64,000 bases of DNA, taken from assembly GCF_013450155.1 (NCBI RefSeq), contig NZ_JACCKD010000006.1:1-64000 (forward strand), in the 5' to 3' direction. Source of the DNA: Haloechinothrix aidingensis (GTDB taxonomy: Bacteria; Actinomycetota; Actinomycetes; Mycobacteriales; Pseudonocardiaceae). Shown in pieces: positions 1 through 7,773 of this stretch; within the stretch, counting starts at the first letter, position 1; each line of letters begins with the position of its first letter. A program made the translations under genes and the position numbers. The notes below the pieces were generated by a model. The model saw nothing but the letters and a program-made list of their open reading frames with translations, was not told where the DNA came from and made no database searches.

Positions 1-62
1 GCCTGCCAGCGCCGATGGTACTGCACCCGACAGGCGTGCGGGAGAGTAGGACACCGCCGGCC
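1..62 (+). rRNA. rrf: 5S ribosomal RNA, 3' part
   Basis: The window opens inside a 5S rRNA. The stretch GCCGATGGTACTGC, followed by GAGAGTAGGACACCGCCG, matches the conserved 3' half of actinobacterial 5S rRNA. The 5' half lies outside the window, so an rrn operon should end here. The exact 3' end is estimated to within a few bases from the position of the following terminator. Confidence 0.9.
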
Positions 63-71
63 ACCAAACCT

Positions 72-107
72 AGAAGCCGGGCCCCGTGTGGGGCCCGGCT
101 TTTTACG
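72..107 (+). terminator. rRNA operon terminator
   Basis: A GC-rich stem (GCCGGGCCCC paired with GGGGCCCGGC around a short GTGT loop) is followed directly by TTTTT. It lies just after the 5S rRNA and before the next gene, so it is a standard intrinsic terminator of the rrn operon. Confidence 0.9.
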
Positions 108-174
108 TGCGGCGGGGCGTGCGCGGAAGCAATTCCGTGGACAGCGATCGTGGCGTGCGGGAACAGTGCCGACC

Positions 175-1032
175 ATGGACGTCACGATGCAGCCGGATCC
201 GGTCGAGTTCTGGCGACGTGCCGGTGCCCTGTTCGAAGCCGATCCCGTACGGCACACGGTGGCCCTGACCGCGCTCCGGGATGTGGTGAACGGCCGGCGA
301 AAGATGCCCGAGCGGCCGCTACTGGTGACGATCACCGAAGGCGGTGCCGTCCGTGGTGCGGCGGTTCGCGCGCCACCGCGCCCGCTTGTCGTCAGCGGTG
401 TACCCGCTGGTGGTGCCGGTGCACTCGCGCGGTTCCTGCGTGATCAGGGGGTTGATCCGAACGGGGTCAGCGGCCCCCGCGATGCGGCCGACGCCGTCGC
501 CTCGTCATGGACCGCGGTGAGCGGACGGCCCGCCGAACTCGTCATGAACATGCGGCTGTACAGGTTGACGCGACTGCGTGAGCCCGAGGTGGCTGGCAGG
601 CTGGAGGTTGCTGACGAGCGGAGCGTGCCGCTGCTCGCGCGGTACCGGGCCGCGTTCGCGGCCGAAGCCACGCCACACGCCCCCACTGAGGATGCGCGGA
701 CCATTGTCGGGGAGTCGATCAGGTCGGGAAATGTGCATGGCATCTGGCGACGCGACGGCGTACCCCGTGCCTGTGCGGTGGCGAGCCGGCCGGTGAGCGG
801 GATGTCGCGGATCAGCGCCGTGTACACGCCGTGGAGCGAGCGGGGCCACGGGTACGGATCGGCCGTCACGGCGGGGCTCGCCAGGTGGTGCCTGGATCAC
901 GGCGTCGACAACGTCGTGCTGTTCACCGACATGTCCAACCCGACATCGAACTCCATCTACCGCCGGATCGGCTTCGTGGCGTACGGCGACGCCGTGGAGT
1001 ACACCTTCGCGCGGTGTGACGCGGTTACCTGA
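175..1032 (+). CDS. GNAT family N-acetyltransferase
   Basis: A 285-residue protein. The C-terminal half carries a GNAT acetyl-CoA-binding pattern: a beta strand ending in VYTPWSERGHGYGSAVT (motif A, R/QxxGxG/A-like), followed by a helix and the NPTSNSIYRRIGF motif typical of these enzymes. The N-terminal half is degenerate, as in two-domain GNAT proteins in which only one half binds acetyl-CoA. The substrate is not predictable. ATG at 175 was preferred to an earlier in-frame start at 88 because the latter overlaps the terminator of the rRNA operon. The reading frame ends about 38 bases before the glnE start used here, so the two may be cotranscribed. Confidence 0.8.
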   Translation: MDVTMQPDPVEFWRRAGALFEADPVRHTVALTALRDVVNGRRKMPERPLLVTITEGGAVRGAAVRAPPRPLVVSGVPAGGAGALARFLRDQGVDPNGVSGPRDAADAVASSWTAVSGRPAELVMNMRLYRLTRLREPEVAGRLEVADERSVPLLARYRAAFAAEATPHAPTEDARTIVGESIRSGNVHGIWRRDGVPRACAVASRPVSGMSRISAVYTPWSERGHGYGSAVTAGLARWCLDHGVDNVVLFTDMSNPTSNSIYRRIGFVAYGDAVEYTFARCDAVT

Positions 1033-1069
1033 GCGGCACCACCGTCTCGGCCGTACTACGCTGGCCAGG

Positions 1070-4048
1070 GTGATTCCGCGCGACAGACATGGCCAGACAC
1101 CGGTGCGGTTCGGCCTGACCGACGATCGTGCGGAGCAGCGATTGGTCGCGGCCGGCCTGTGGCTCGAGAACGGTCCCGCGCCGGGAAGCGAACCGGTCCT
1201 GACAGCGCTGGCCAAGACAGCCGACCCGGATGTCGCGCTGATCGGACTCGACCGGCTGCGAGAAGCCGATGAGCAGGCCTGGGAGACGATCAGGCAGGCG
1301 CTGCACGACAACCCGCCGTTGCGGGGCAGGCTGCTTGCGATTCTCGGCGGATCCACGGCGCTGGCCGATCACGTAGTGAGCACCCCGGACGAATGGCGTC
1401 GTCTGGCCCATTCGCGCGAGGCGTCGACGGCGGACTACACCGCGGAGCTGCTGGCCGCGGTGCGCTCCGGTGATGCGTACCTGACCGGTAAGGACGCCGT
1501 GCGCGCGCTCCGCAGCGCCTACCGCGGCGTGCTGATGGAGATCGCGGCCGACGACCTCGGACACCTGGTGGAGTACGAGCTCGTCGAGCTGCCCTACAGC
1601 GAGGTGACGTCGCGCCTGACGGCACTGGCGGAGGCCGCGCTGCGTACCGGGCTCGCCCTGGCATGGCAGGACTGCGACAGCCGGCAGGACGAGGCGGAGG
1701 AGCCGACGCGGCTGGCCGTGATCGCCATGGGCAAGTGCGGTGGTCGCGAGCTCAACTACGTCAGCGACGTCGACGTGGTGTTCGTGTGCGAGGGAGACAC
1801 GTCGCTGGCCGGCCGGGTCGCAAGCGAGATGATGCGCATCGTCGGGGCGTCGTGCTTCCAGGTCGACGCCGCCCTGCGGCCGGAAGGCAAGGCAGGCGCT
1901 CTGGTGCGCACGCTGGACGGGCACGCGAACTACTACCGGAAATGGGCCCGCACCTGGGAGTTCCAGGCGTTGCTCAAGGCGCGCCCCGTGGCGGGCGACG
2001 AGGAGCTGGGTGCGCGGTACGTGGACGTGGTCGCCCCGATGGTGTGGATGGCGGCCGAACGCGACAACTTCGTCGCCGACGTGCAGAAGATGCGCGCGCG
2101 TGTCGAGGAGCACGTGCCGAACGAGATCGCCGAGCGTGAGCTCAAGCTCGGCAGGGGTGGGTTGCGCGACGTCGAGTTCGCCGTGCAGCTGCTGCAGCTC
2201 GTGCACGGCAGGGTCGACCCCGAGCTGCGCTCACCATCCACGATGGAGGCTCTCGATGCGCTCGGGCAGGGCGGCTACGTCGCGCGTTCCGACGTAGCCG
2301 AGCTGGAGGCGTCCTACGAGTTCCTCCGTATGGTCGAGCACCGGCTCCAGCTGCGTAAGCTGCGGCGCACGCACCTGTTCCCGGAAGCCTCCTCCACAGA
2401 GGAGCTGCGGTGGCTCGCCCGAGCGTGCGGTGCCGTGCCGCGGCGAGGCAGGACGGCGGGGGAGGTGCTGCTCGCCGAGTACCGGAGCAAGATCAAGGCG
2501 GTACGGCACCTGCACGAGAAGCTGTTCTACCGGCCGTTGCTGGACGCGGTGGCGAAGGTTCCCGCGGACGAGCTGCAGCTGACCACGGAGCAGGCGACGA
2601 GCAGGCTGGCCGCGCTCGGCTACGCGGCACCGGACGGGGCTCTGCGGCATATCAAGGCCCTGACCTCCGGGGTGTCGCGCCGCGCTGCCATCCAAAACAC
2701 CCTGCTTCCGGTGCTGCTGGATCTGCTCGCCGACACACCCGACCCGGATGGGGGGCTGCTCGCCTACCGGAAAGTGTCCGAGGCACTGGCCGAGACGCCC
2801 TGGTACTTGCGGGTGCTGCGAGACGAGGGTGCTGTGGTGGAGAACCTCGCCAGGCTGCTCGGCACATCGAAGTTCGTGCCGTCCTTGCTTGTCCGCGCTC
2901 CGGAAGTGCTGCAGCAGCTCGGCAACACCACGGCACTCGCGGACAGGGACCCCGCCGATGTGGCCGTGGCACTGCGCCAAGCTGTCGGGCGCTACCGGTC
3001 GCTGCGCCCGGCCATCGCGACCGCCCGCGCGCTGCGGCGTCACGAGATGCTCCGCGTCGCGTGCGCCGACCTGCTGGGAGCGCTGGACGTACCCGGGGCG
3101 TGCCGGGCGCTGTCGAGTGTGTGGGCGGCGGTGCTCGAAGCCACCCTGGATGTCGCGCAACGGGAGAACGCCGAGCGGCCGCTCGCGCGGATCGCGGTGA
3201 TCGGCATGGGCCGGTTGGGCGGCGGCGAGCTCGGATACGGCTCGGACGCCGATGTGCTGTTCGTGTGCGAACCGCACGAGGGGGTCAGCGACGCCGAGGC
3301 CGTGCGCTATGCCGGCGGGATAGCCAGCACGGTGAGCAGGCTGCTCGGCGCGCCGAGTCAGGACCCCCCGCTCAAGGTCGACGCCGACCTGCGCCCGGAG
3401 GGACGCAACGGGCCGCTGGTGCGCACGCTCGAGTCGTACCGCGCGTACTACGCGCGCTGGGGCGAGGTCTGGGAAGCGCAGGCATTGCTGCGGGCATGCC
3501 CGGTCGCGGGCGACGCCGAGCTCGGCGAGCGGTTCGTGGAGATGATCGACCCCATCAGGTACCCGGAGGGCGGGATCGGGGCCTCGGCTGTGCGTGAGAT
3601 CCGGCGCATCAAGGCACGGGTGGACACCGAGCGCATGCCACGGGGATCCGACGCGTGGTCGCATGCCAAGCTCGGCCCCGGGGGCCTCGGCGACGTGGAA
3701 TGGACGGTGCAGCTGTTGCAGCTGCGCCACGCGCACCGGTACCCGAGCGTGCGCACGGTCGGCACGTTGGAGGCACTGGAGGCGTTCAGGGAGGTGGGGA
3801 TCGTCGACGACGAGGACGCGGAGACCCTGTCCGAAGCCTGGCTGACCGCGACGAAGGCACGGAACGCGGCGACGCTCGTGCGCGGGAAGCCGGTCGACTC
3901 CATCCCCACATCGGGCAAGGAGCTGGCGGCCGTGGCGAGCGTGTTCGGGCACGCGGTCACCGACGACCCGGGCGAGTTCCTTGACCGGTACCGGCGGGTC
4001 ACCCGGCGTGCCCGCGCGGCCGTCGAGCGGGTGTTCCACGCGGAGTGA
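1070..4048 (+). CDS. glnE: Bifunctional glutamine synthetase adenylyltransferase/deadenylylase
   Basis: Regulates glutamine synthetase by attaching AMP to, or removing it from, a tyrosine of GlnA according to nitrogen status. The protein (992 residues) shows the expected duplicated nucleotidyltransferase layout: GKCGGRELNYVSDVDVVF near residue 220 (deadenylylase half) and GMGRLGGGELGYGSDADVLF near residue 712 (adenylylase half), each with its DxD metal motif and each followed by LRPEG and LGRGGLRDVE / LGPGGLGDVE motifs. The length is normal for the family. GTG at 1070 is preferred because the protein then starts like other actinobacterial GlnE proteins, just before RFGLTD; an in-frame GTG at 1016 overlaps the upstream gene. 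Its target, glnA, lies just downstream on the other strand. Confidence 0.96.
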   Translation: MIPRDRHGQTPVRFGLTDDRAEQRLVAAGLWLENGPAPGSEPVLTALAKTADPDVALIGLDRLREADEQAWETIRQALHDNPPLRGRLLAILGGSTALADHVVSTPDEWRRLAHSREASTADYTAELLAAVRSGDAYLTGKDAVRALRSAYRGVLMEIAADDLGHLVEYELVELPYSEVTSRLTALAEAALRTGLALAWQDCDSRQDEAEEPTRLAVIAMGKCGGRELNYVSDVDVVFVCEGDTSLAGRVASEMMRIVGASCFQVDAALRPEGKAGALVRTLDGHANYYRKWARTWEFQALLKARPVAGDEELGARYVDVVAPMVWMAAERDNFVADVQKMRARVEEHVPNEIAERELKLGRGGLRDVEFAVQLLQLVHGRVDPELRSPSTMEALDALGQGGYVARSDVAELEASYEFLRMVEHRLQLRKLRRTHLFPEASSTEELRWLARACGAVPRRGRTAGEVLLAEYRSKIKAVRHLHEKLFYRPLLDAVAKVPADELQLTTEQATSRLAALGYAAPDGALRHIKALTSGVSRRAAIQNTLLPVLLDLLADTPDPDGGLLAYRKVSEALAETPWYLRVLRDEGAVVENLARLLGTSKFVPSLLVRAPEVLQQLGNTTALADRDPADVAVALRQAVGRYRSLRPAIATARALRRHEMLRVACADLLGALDVPGACRALSSVWAAVLEATLDVAQRENAERPLARIAVIGMGRLGGGELGYGSDADVLFVCEPHEGVSDAEAVRYAGGIASTVSRLLGAPSQDPPLKVDADLRPEGRNGPLVRTLESYRAYYARWGEVWEAQALLRACPVAGDAELGERFVEMIDPIRYPEGGIGASAVREIRRIKARVDTERMPRGSDAWSHAKLGPGGLGDVEWTVQLLQLRHAHRYPSVRTVGTLEALEAFREVGIVDDEDAETLSEAWLTATKARNAATLVRGKPVDSIPTSGKELAAVASVFGHAVTDDPGEFLDRYRRVTRRARAAVERVFHAE

Positions 4049-4086
4049 CCGGCAGGGCGAGTGACGGGGTCGCTTACAGTGAACCG

Positions 4087-4503
4087 GTGACCGATCAGGA
4101 CAGCTTCAGCACCAGAATCAAAGTCCGGCACTACGAGCTGGACACCCTTGGCCACCTCAACCATTCCGTGTATCACCTGTACGCGGAGGTCGCGCGCCTG
4201 GAGTGGTTCGAACACGCAGGCGGCGGCGGGAACGGCCTGCGCGACGCAGGCGCCGCACCCGTGCTGCTGGAATCGAACATCCGGTTCCGCCGGGAGCTGC
4301 GCGCCGGTGACGAGGTCGACGTCAGCTGCGACGTGACCTTCGGTGAGGGTAAGACGTTCCGGATGAACAGTGACATCCGCAAGATCGACGGCACGCTGGC
4401 CGCCGAGATCACGTGCACGATCGGCGTGATGGACCTGACGCTGCGCAAGCTGGTCGCCGATCCGCGCGGTGTGCTGGAACAGGCCGGGCTGGCCGTGCCG
4501 TAG
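4087..4503 (+). CDS. Acyl-CoA thioesterase, 4HBT hot-dog fold
   Basis: A 138-residue hot-dog-fold protein. The segment RHYELDTLGHLNHSVYHLYAEVARLEWF matches the 4-hydroxybenzoyl-CoA thioesterase/YbgC-like pattern (D..GH.N...Y), where the Asp-Gly-His-Asn region forms the catalytic site. It probably hydrolyses an acyl-CoA thioester in the cytoplasm; the acyl group cannot be told. GTG at 4087 gives the usual family N-terminus; a start at 4045 would overlap the glnE stop. It ends 85 bases from glnA, which is convergent, with a shared hairpin between them. Confidence 0.85.
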   Translation: MTDQDSFSTRIKVRHYELDTLGHLNHSVYHLYAEVARLEWFEHAGGGGNGLRDAGAAPVLLESNIRFRRELRAGDEVDVSCDVTFGEGKTFRMNSDIRKIDGTLAAEITCTIGVMDLTLRKLVADPRGVLEQAGLAVP

Positions 4504-4519
4504 CAACCCGTCCCCGGGC

Positions 4520-4576
4520 GTGAGCCGGAGGACCCCTCCGGTACCGCACAGGTACCCGAGGAGTCCTCCGGCTCAC
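4520..4576. terminator. Bidirectional terminator between thioesterase gene and glnA
   Basis: A long inverted repeat: GTGAGCCGGAGGAC at 4520-4533 pairs with GTCCTCCGGCTCAC at 4563-4576, with a smaller internal hairpin (GGTACC pieces). It sits exactly between two convergent genes, so it can serve both. There is no long T-run, as is common in high-GC actinobacteria. Confidence 0.75.
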
Positions 4577-4588
4577 CTCAATCCGGGA

Positions 4589-6013
4589 TCACACGTCGTA
4601 GTACATCGAGAACTCGTAGGGGTGCGGGCGAACCCGCATCGGGTCGATCTCCTGCTCGCGCTTGAACGCGATCCAGGCCTCGATGACGTCCGGCGTGAAC
4701 ACGTCGCCGTCGAGCAGGAACTCGTGGTCGCGCTCGAGGTTGTCCAGCACGCTGTTCAGGTCGCCCGGCACCTGCGCGACGTCGGCCTGCTCCTCGGGCG
4801 GCAGCTCGTAGAGGTCCTTGTCGATCGGCTCCGGCGGCTCGATCTTGTTGCGCACACCGTCGATGCCTGCCATCAGCATCGCGGCGAAGGCCAGGTACGG
4901 GTTACCGGAGGAGTCCGGGCAGCGGAACTCGATGCGCTTGGCCTTCGGGCTGTCGCCGGTGATCGGGATGCGCACGCATGCCGAGCGGTTGCGCTGCGAG
5001 TACACCAGGCTGACCGGGGCCTCGAAGCCCGGCACCAGGCGGCGGTAGGAGTTGATCGTCGGGTTGGTGAACGCCAGCAGGCTAGGGGCATGCGTGAGGA
5101 TGCCGCCGATGTAGTGGCGCGCCGTGTCGGACAGGCCCGCGTAGCCGGACTCGTCGTGGAACAGCGGCACGCCGTCCTTCCACAGGGACTGGTGGCAGTG
5201 CATGCCGGAGCCGTTGTCACCGAAGAGCGGCTTCGGCATGAAGGTGGCCGACTTGCCGTCCTCCCAGGCCGTGTTCTTCACGATGTACTTGAACAGCTGC
5301 AGGTCGTCGCCGGCGTGCAGCAGGGTGTTGAACTTGTAGTTGATCTCGGCCTGGCCCGCGGTACCGACCTCGTGGTGCGCGCGCTCGACCGTCAGCCCGG
5401 CCTCCTCGAGCTTGAGGCTGATCTTGTCACGCAGGTCGGCGTAGTGGTCGACCGGCGGGACGGGGAAGTAGCCACCCTTGAAGCGGGTCTTGTAACCGCG
5501 GTTGCCGCCTTCCTCGTCGCGGCCGGTGTTCCACCAGCCCTCGATCGAGTCGATCTCGTGGAACGACGCGTTCTCCGAGTGGGAGAAACGCACCGAGTCG
5601 AAGACGTAGAACTCGGCTTCCGGGCCGAAGAAGGCGAGGTCGGCGAGGCCGGACTCGGCGATGTAGTCCTCGGCCTTCTTCGCGATGTTGCGCGGGTCAC
5701 GGCTGTAGGGCTCGCGCGTGAACGGGTCGTGCACGAAGAAGTTCATCATCAGCGTCTTCTCCGTGCGGAACGGGTCGAGACGCGCGGTGTACGGGTCGGG
5801 CAGCAGCAGCATGTCCGACTCGTGGATCTCCTGGAACCCGCGCACCGAGGAGCCGTCGAAGGCGAGGCCGTTGGTGAAGGTCTCGTTGTCGAAGGAGGAG
5901 GCAGGCACGGTGAAGTGCTGCATGACGCCGGGCAGGTCACAGAACCGGACGTCGATGAACTTCACTCCCTCGTCGGAGATGAAGCTCAGGAGGTCTTCTG
6001 GGGACTTGAACAC
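4589..6013 (-). CDS. glnA: Glutamine synthetase, type I
   Basis: Forms glutamine from glutamate, ammonia and ATP. The 474-residue protein has the type I signatures DGSSVRGF near residue 50, [23 protein letters not shown] (ATP-binding loop), NRSACVRIP and the adenylylation site DLYELPPEE, with the modified Tyr near residue 402. This makes it a target of GlnE encoded close by. The start is GTG at 6013, backed by an AAGGAG ribosome-binding site ten bases upstream; a longer upstream in-frame extension is not family-like. A four-box GlnR-type operator lies 114-151 bases upstream of the start, so transcription is probably nitrogen-controlled in addition to enzyme adenylylation. Confidence 0.98.
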   Translation of the reverse strand: MFKSPEDLLSFISDEGVKFIDVRFCDLPGVMQHFTVPASSFDNETFTNGLAFDGSSVRGFQEIHESDMLLLPDPYTARLDPFRTEKTLMMNFFVHDPFTREPYSRDPRNIAKKAEDYIAESGLADLAFFGPEAEFYVFDSVRFSHSENASFHEIDSIEGWWNTGRDEEGGNRGYKTRFKGGYFPVPPVDHYADLRDKISLKLEEAGLTVERAHHEVGTAGQAEINYKFNTLLHAGDDLQLFKYIVKNTAWEDGKSATFMPKPLFGDNGSGMHCHQSLWKDGVPLFHDESGYAGLSDTARHYIGGILTHAPSLLAFTNPTINSYRRLVPGFEAPVSLVYSQRNRSACVRIPITGDSPKAKRIEFRCPDSSGNPYLAFAAMLMAGIDGVRNKIEPPEPIDKDLYELPPEEQADVAQVPGDLNSVLDNLERDHEFLLDGDVFTPDVIEAWIAFKREQEIDPMRVRPHPYEFSMYYDV

Positions 6014-6126
6014 GCTTGTTCGCTCCTTAAGTCTTGCTGTGCATGTGTGGCCGACAGCGGCGGTCCGACCGGCGGGCGCTTGCACCCCGCGTGTGCCAAT
6101 CCGAGTACCGACGCTAAGCGGGCGGT

Positions 6127-6164
6127 GTTGCCCCACCGTCACTCGTATGTTTCGCCGGTGTTAA
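6127..6164 (-). promoter_or_regulatory. GlnR-type binding site upstream of glnA (four boxes)
   Basis: Read on the minus strand the site is TTAAC-n6-GAAAC-n6-GTGAC-n6-GCAAC, which follows the actinobacterial GlnR consensus gTnAc-n6-GaAAc repeated twice with the exact 6-base spacings. It lies at a suitable distance upstream of glnA (start 6013). Binding by GlnR is inferred from this pattern; no glnR gene is in the window. Confidence 0.8.
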
Positions 6165-6288
6165 CGATTCGCTGCGGGGTGTCCATGCTGGGAAATCCAT
6201 GCTATGCGCTCCGCCACGTTCCGGCAGCGCCAGCGGCACCGGGGCGGCTGGCGGCACGGGGCGGCCGGGCACCACTTATGCTGGGTAT

Positions 6289-6792
6289 GTGGCTAGATGG
6301 ACAGGTACGTGGTTGTCCGGGCCGGGGACGCTACCCGGCGCTGCCGGCGGCACCGGCCCACGCTGGCCCGGCGAGCGTCTCGGCCTGCCCGAGCGGGGCG
6401 TCGGTGCGGTGGCCGGTGGTGGCAGGCGGGTCGCCGGGCTGCTGCTCGACTGGCTCGCTGCGGGGCTGATCGCCTCGCTGTTCGTGCCGCCGCCGCTCTA
6501 TGACGTCGCCGCTGCGCAGGCGCAGACCGTCGGGTACGAGTACCAGGTGGCCGCGGTACTGCTCTGGTTCGTGCTCACGGTCCCGTCCGCAGCGTTGTTC
6601 GGGTTCACACCCGGTATGGCCGCCGCGGGGATCCGGGTGGGCAGGCTGGACGGTGCGAGCAGGGTCGGTGCCTGGCGAGCCGTCGTGCGGTGGGCGCTGA
6701 CGTTCCTGTTGATCCCCCCGGCTATCCGCAACGTCGACGGCCGGGGATTGCACGACCGGACCACCGACACCGTGGTCGTACGGATGCGCTGA
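6289..6792 (+). CDS. RDD family membrane protein
   Basis: A 167-residue membrane protein. The N-terminus VARWTGTWLSG followed by WPGERLGLPERGVGAVAG is typical of actinobacterial RDD proteins, which have an Arg and two Asp residues in the first and second membrane segments (here GRRVAGLLLDWLAAGLIASL near residue 50). Three hydrophobic segments are visible. The function of the family is poorly known; transport or ion homeostasis has been suggested. GTG at 6289 is the start used by relatives. Its stop codon lies inside the palindromic repeat at 6785-6839. Confidence 0.85.
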   Translation: MARWTGTWLSGPGTLPGAAGGTGPRWPGERLGLPERGVGAVAGGGRRVAGLLLDWLAAGLIASLFVPPPLYDVAAAQAQTVGYEYQVAAVLLWFVLTVPSAALFGFTPGMAAAGIRVGRLDGASRVGAWRAVVRWALTFLLIPPAIRNVDGRGLHDRTTDTVVVRMR

Positions 6793-6839
6793 ATGACGCT
6801 TTCAGTCCGTCTCGTGGACTGAAAGCGTCATTCAGCGCA
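6785..6839. repeat. Palindromic repeat element, copy 1
   Basis: A perfect 24-bp inverted repeat (6785-6808 and 6816-6839) around a 7-base loop GTCTCGT. The core reads GAATGACGCTTTCAGTCC. A degenerate second copy occurs at 33890-33944 with the right arm conserved. Here it fills the gap between two convergent genes, supplies the stop codon of the RDD gene and touches the stop of the DUF4191 gene, so it probably also works as a bidirectional terminator. Confidence 0.85.
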
Positions 6840-6840
6840 C

Positions 6841-7569
6841 CTACTTGCGGCGCATCGTGCGTTGGACGTTGCGCATCTTCGCGCCTGCCGGTTGCGGTCC
6901 CTTCGGCATCGCGGCGCGGTTGTTACCCAGGGCAGCCAGCTTCGCCTCCAGGGCATCCACCTGCTTGCCCTTCAGGTTCCGCGGCAGTTTCATCAGCCTG
7001 CGCTGCAGCTTGCGCAGCGGCACCTGCCCCTCGTCGTTACCGATGACGAAGTCGTAGATGGGTACGTCGCCGACGAGGCGCGAGATGCGCTTCTTCTCCT
7101 GCGCGAGCAGGTTCTTCACCCGGTGCGGCGAGCCTTCGGCGACGAGGATGACCCCCGGCCCGCCGAGCACCCGGTGCACGGCGTCGAGCTGGGTGGTGGC
7201 GGCGACCGTGTGGGTGACACGCCACTTGCCGCGCAGGTTGTCCAGGGCCCATGCCGCTGCGCCCGGTTGGCCGTCGGCCTTGGCGTATACGGTGCGTTGC
7301 ACGCGGCGGCCGAACACGATCATGGCGGCCATTACGCCGGTGAGGATGCCGAGCGGCAACATCAGCCAGGGCGCGCCGGTAAGGAAGCCGAGCCCGGCGA
7401 CGACACCGCCCACGACCAGGAACGTTCCGAGCATCCACGGGATGAGCGCCTTGTCCTCCTTGCGCTGCATCGTGAACGCCTGGATGATCTGGCTGAACTT
7501 CTGCTTGCGCGCCGCTCGCTTCGCGCTCTTGGCTTGCTTCTTCGCTGCTTTGTCCTGACCGGCCGCCAT
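6841..7569 (-). CDS. DUF4191 domain membrane protein
   Basis: A 242-residue protein with a Lys/Arg/Ala-rich start (AAKKQAKSAKRAARKQK), two closely spaced membrane segments around residues 45-90 (WMLGTFLVVGGVVAGLGF and LMLPLGILTGVMAAMIVF), and a cytoplasmic C-terminal region with VQRTVYAKADGQPGAAAW and a basic end. This is the layout of the actinobacterial DUF4191 family, whose role is unknown. ATG at 7569 was chosen because it starts the typical family N-terminus; nothing upstream in frame looks coding. Confidence 0.85.
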   Translation of the reverse strand: MAAGQDKAAKKQAKSAKRAARKQKFSQIIQAFTMQRKEDKALIPWMLGTFLVVGGVVAGLGFLTGAPWLMLPLGILTGVMAAMIVFGRRVQRTVYAKADGQPGAAAWALDNLRGKWRVTHTVAATTQLDAVHRVLGGPGVILVAEGSPHRVKNLLAQEKKRISRLVGDVPIYDFVIGNDEGQVPLRKLQRRLMKLPRNLKGKQVDALEAKLAALGNNRAAMPKGPQPAGAKMRNVQRTMRRK

Positions 7570-7773
7570 AGAACCCAGGATACGGCGGCCGGTGCGCCTC
7601 ATCGGCTGTCGGGGTGCTTTGGGAGGATGTGCCGGTGCGCAGGCGCACGCTGGTCGCGGGCGCGGCCCGCCCCCGATTCGATCGTCGGGCCACACCGTGC
7701 TCACGGAGCGCGCTGAGGCGACCACGACGCGGCGCCGCGCGAGACGGCAACAGGCACACGAGGGTGGAGCGGC

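Noticed and set aside
2231-4039. 602-codon minus-strand frame opposite glnE
   Set aside because: Shadow of glnE; no recognisable protein.
6014-6142. N-terminal extension of GlnA to 6142
   Set aside because: The extra 43 residues are unlike any glutamine synthetase and would run through the GlnR-type site; the GTG at 6013 has AAGGAG in place.
4469-6469. Long plus-strand frame antisense to glnA (666 codons)
   Set aside because: It is exactly opposite a convincing glnA gene; its product has no domain and the Val/Arg/His-rich composition expected of a complementary GC-rich frame.
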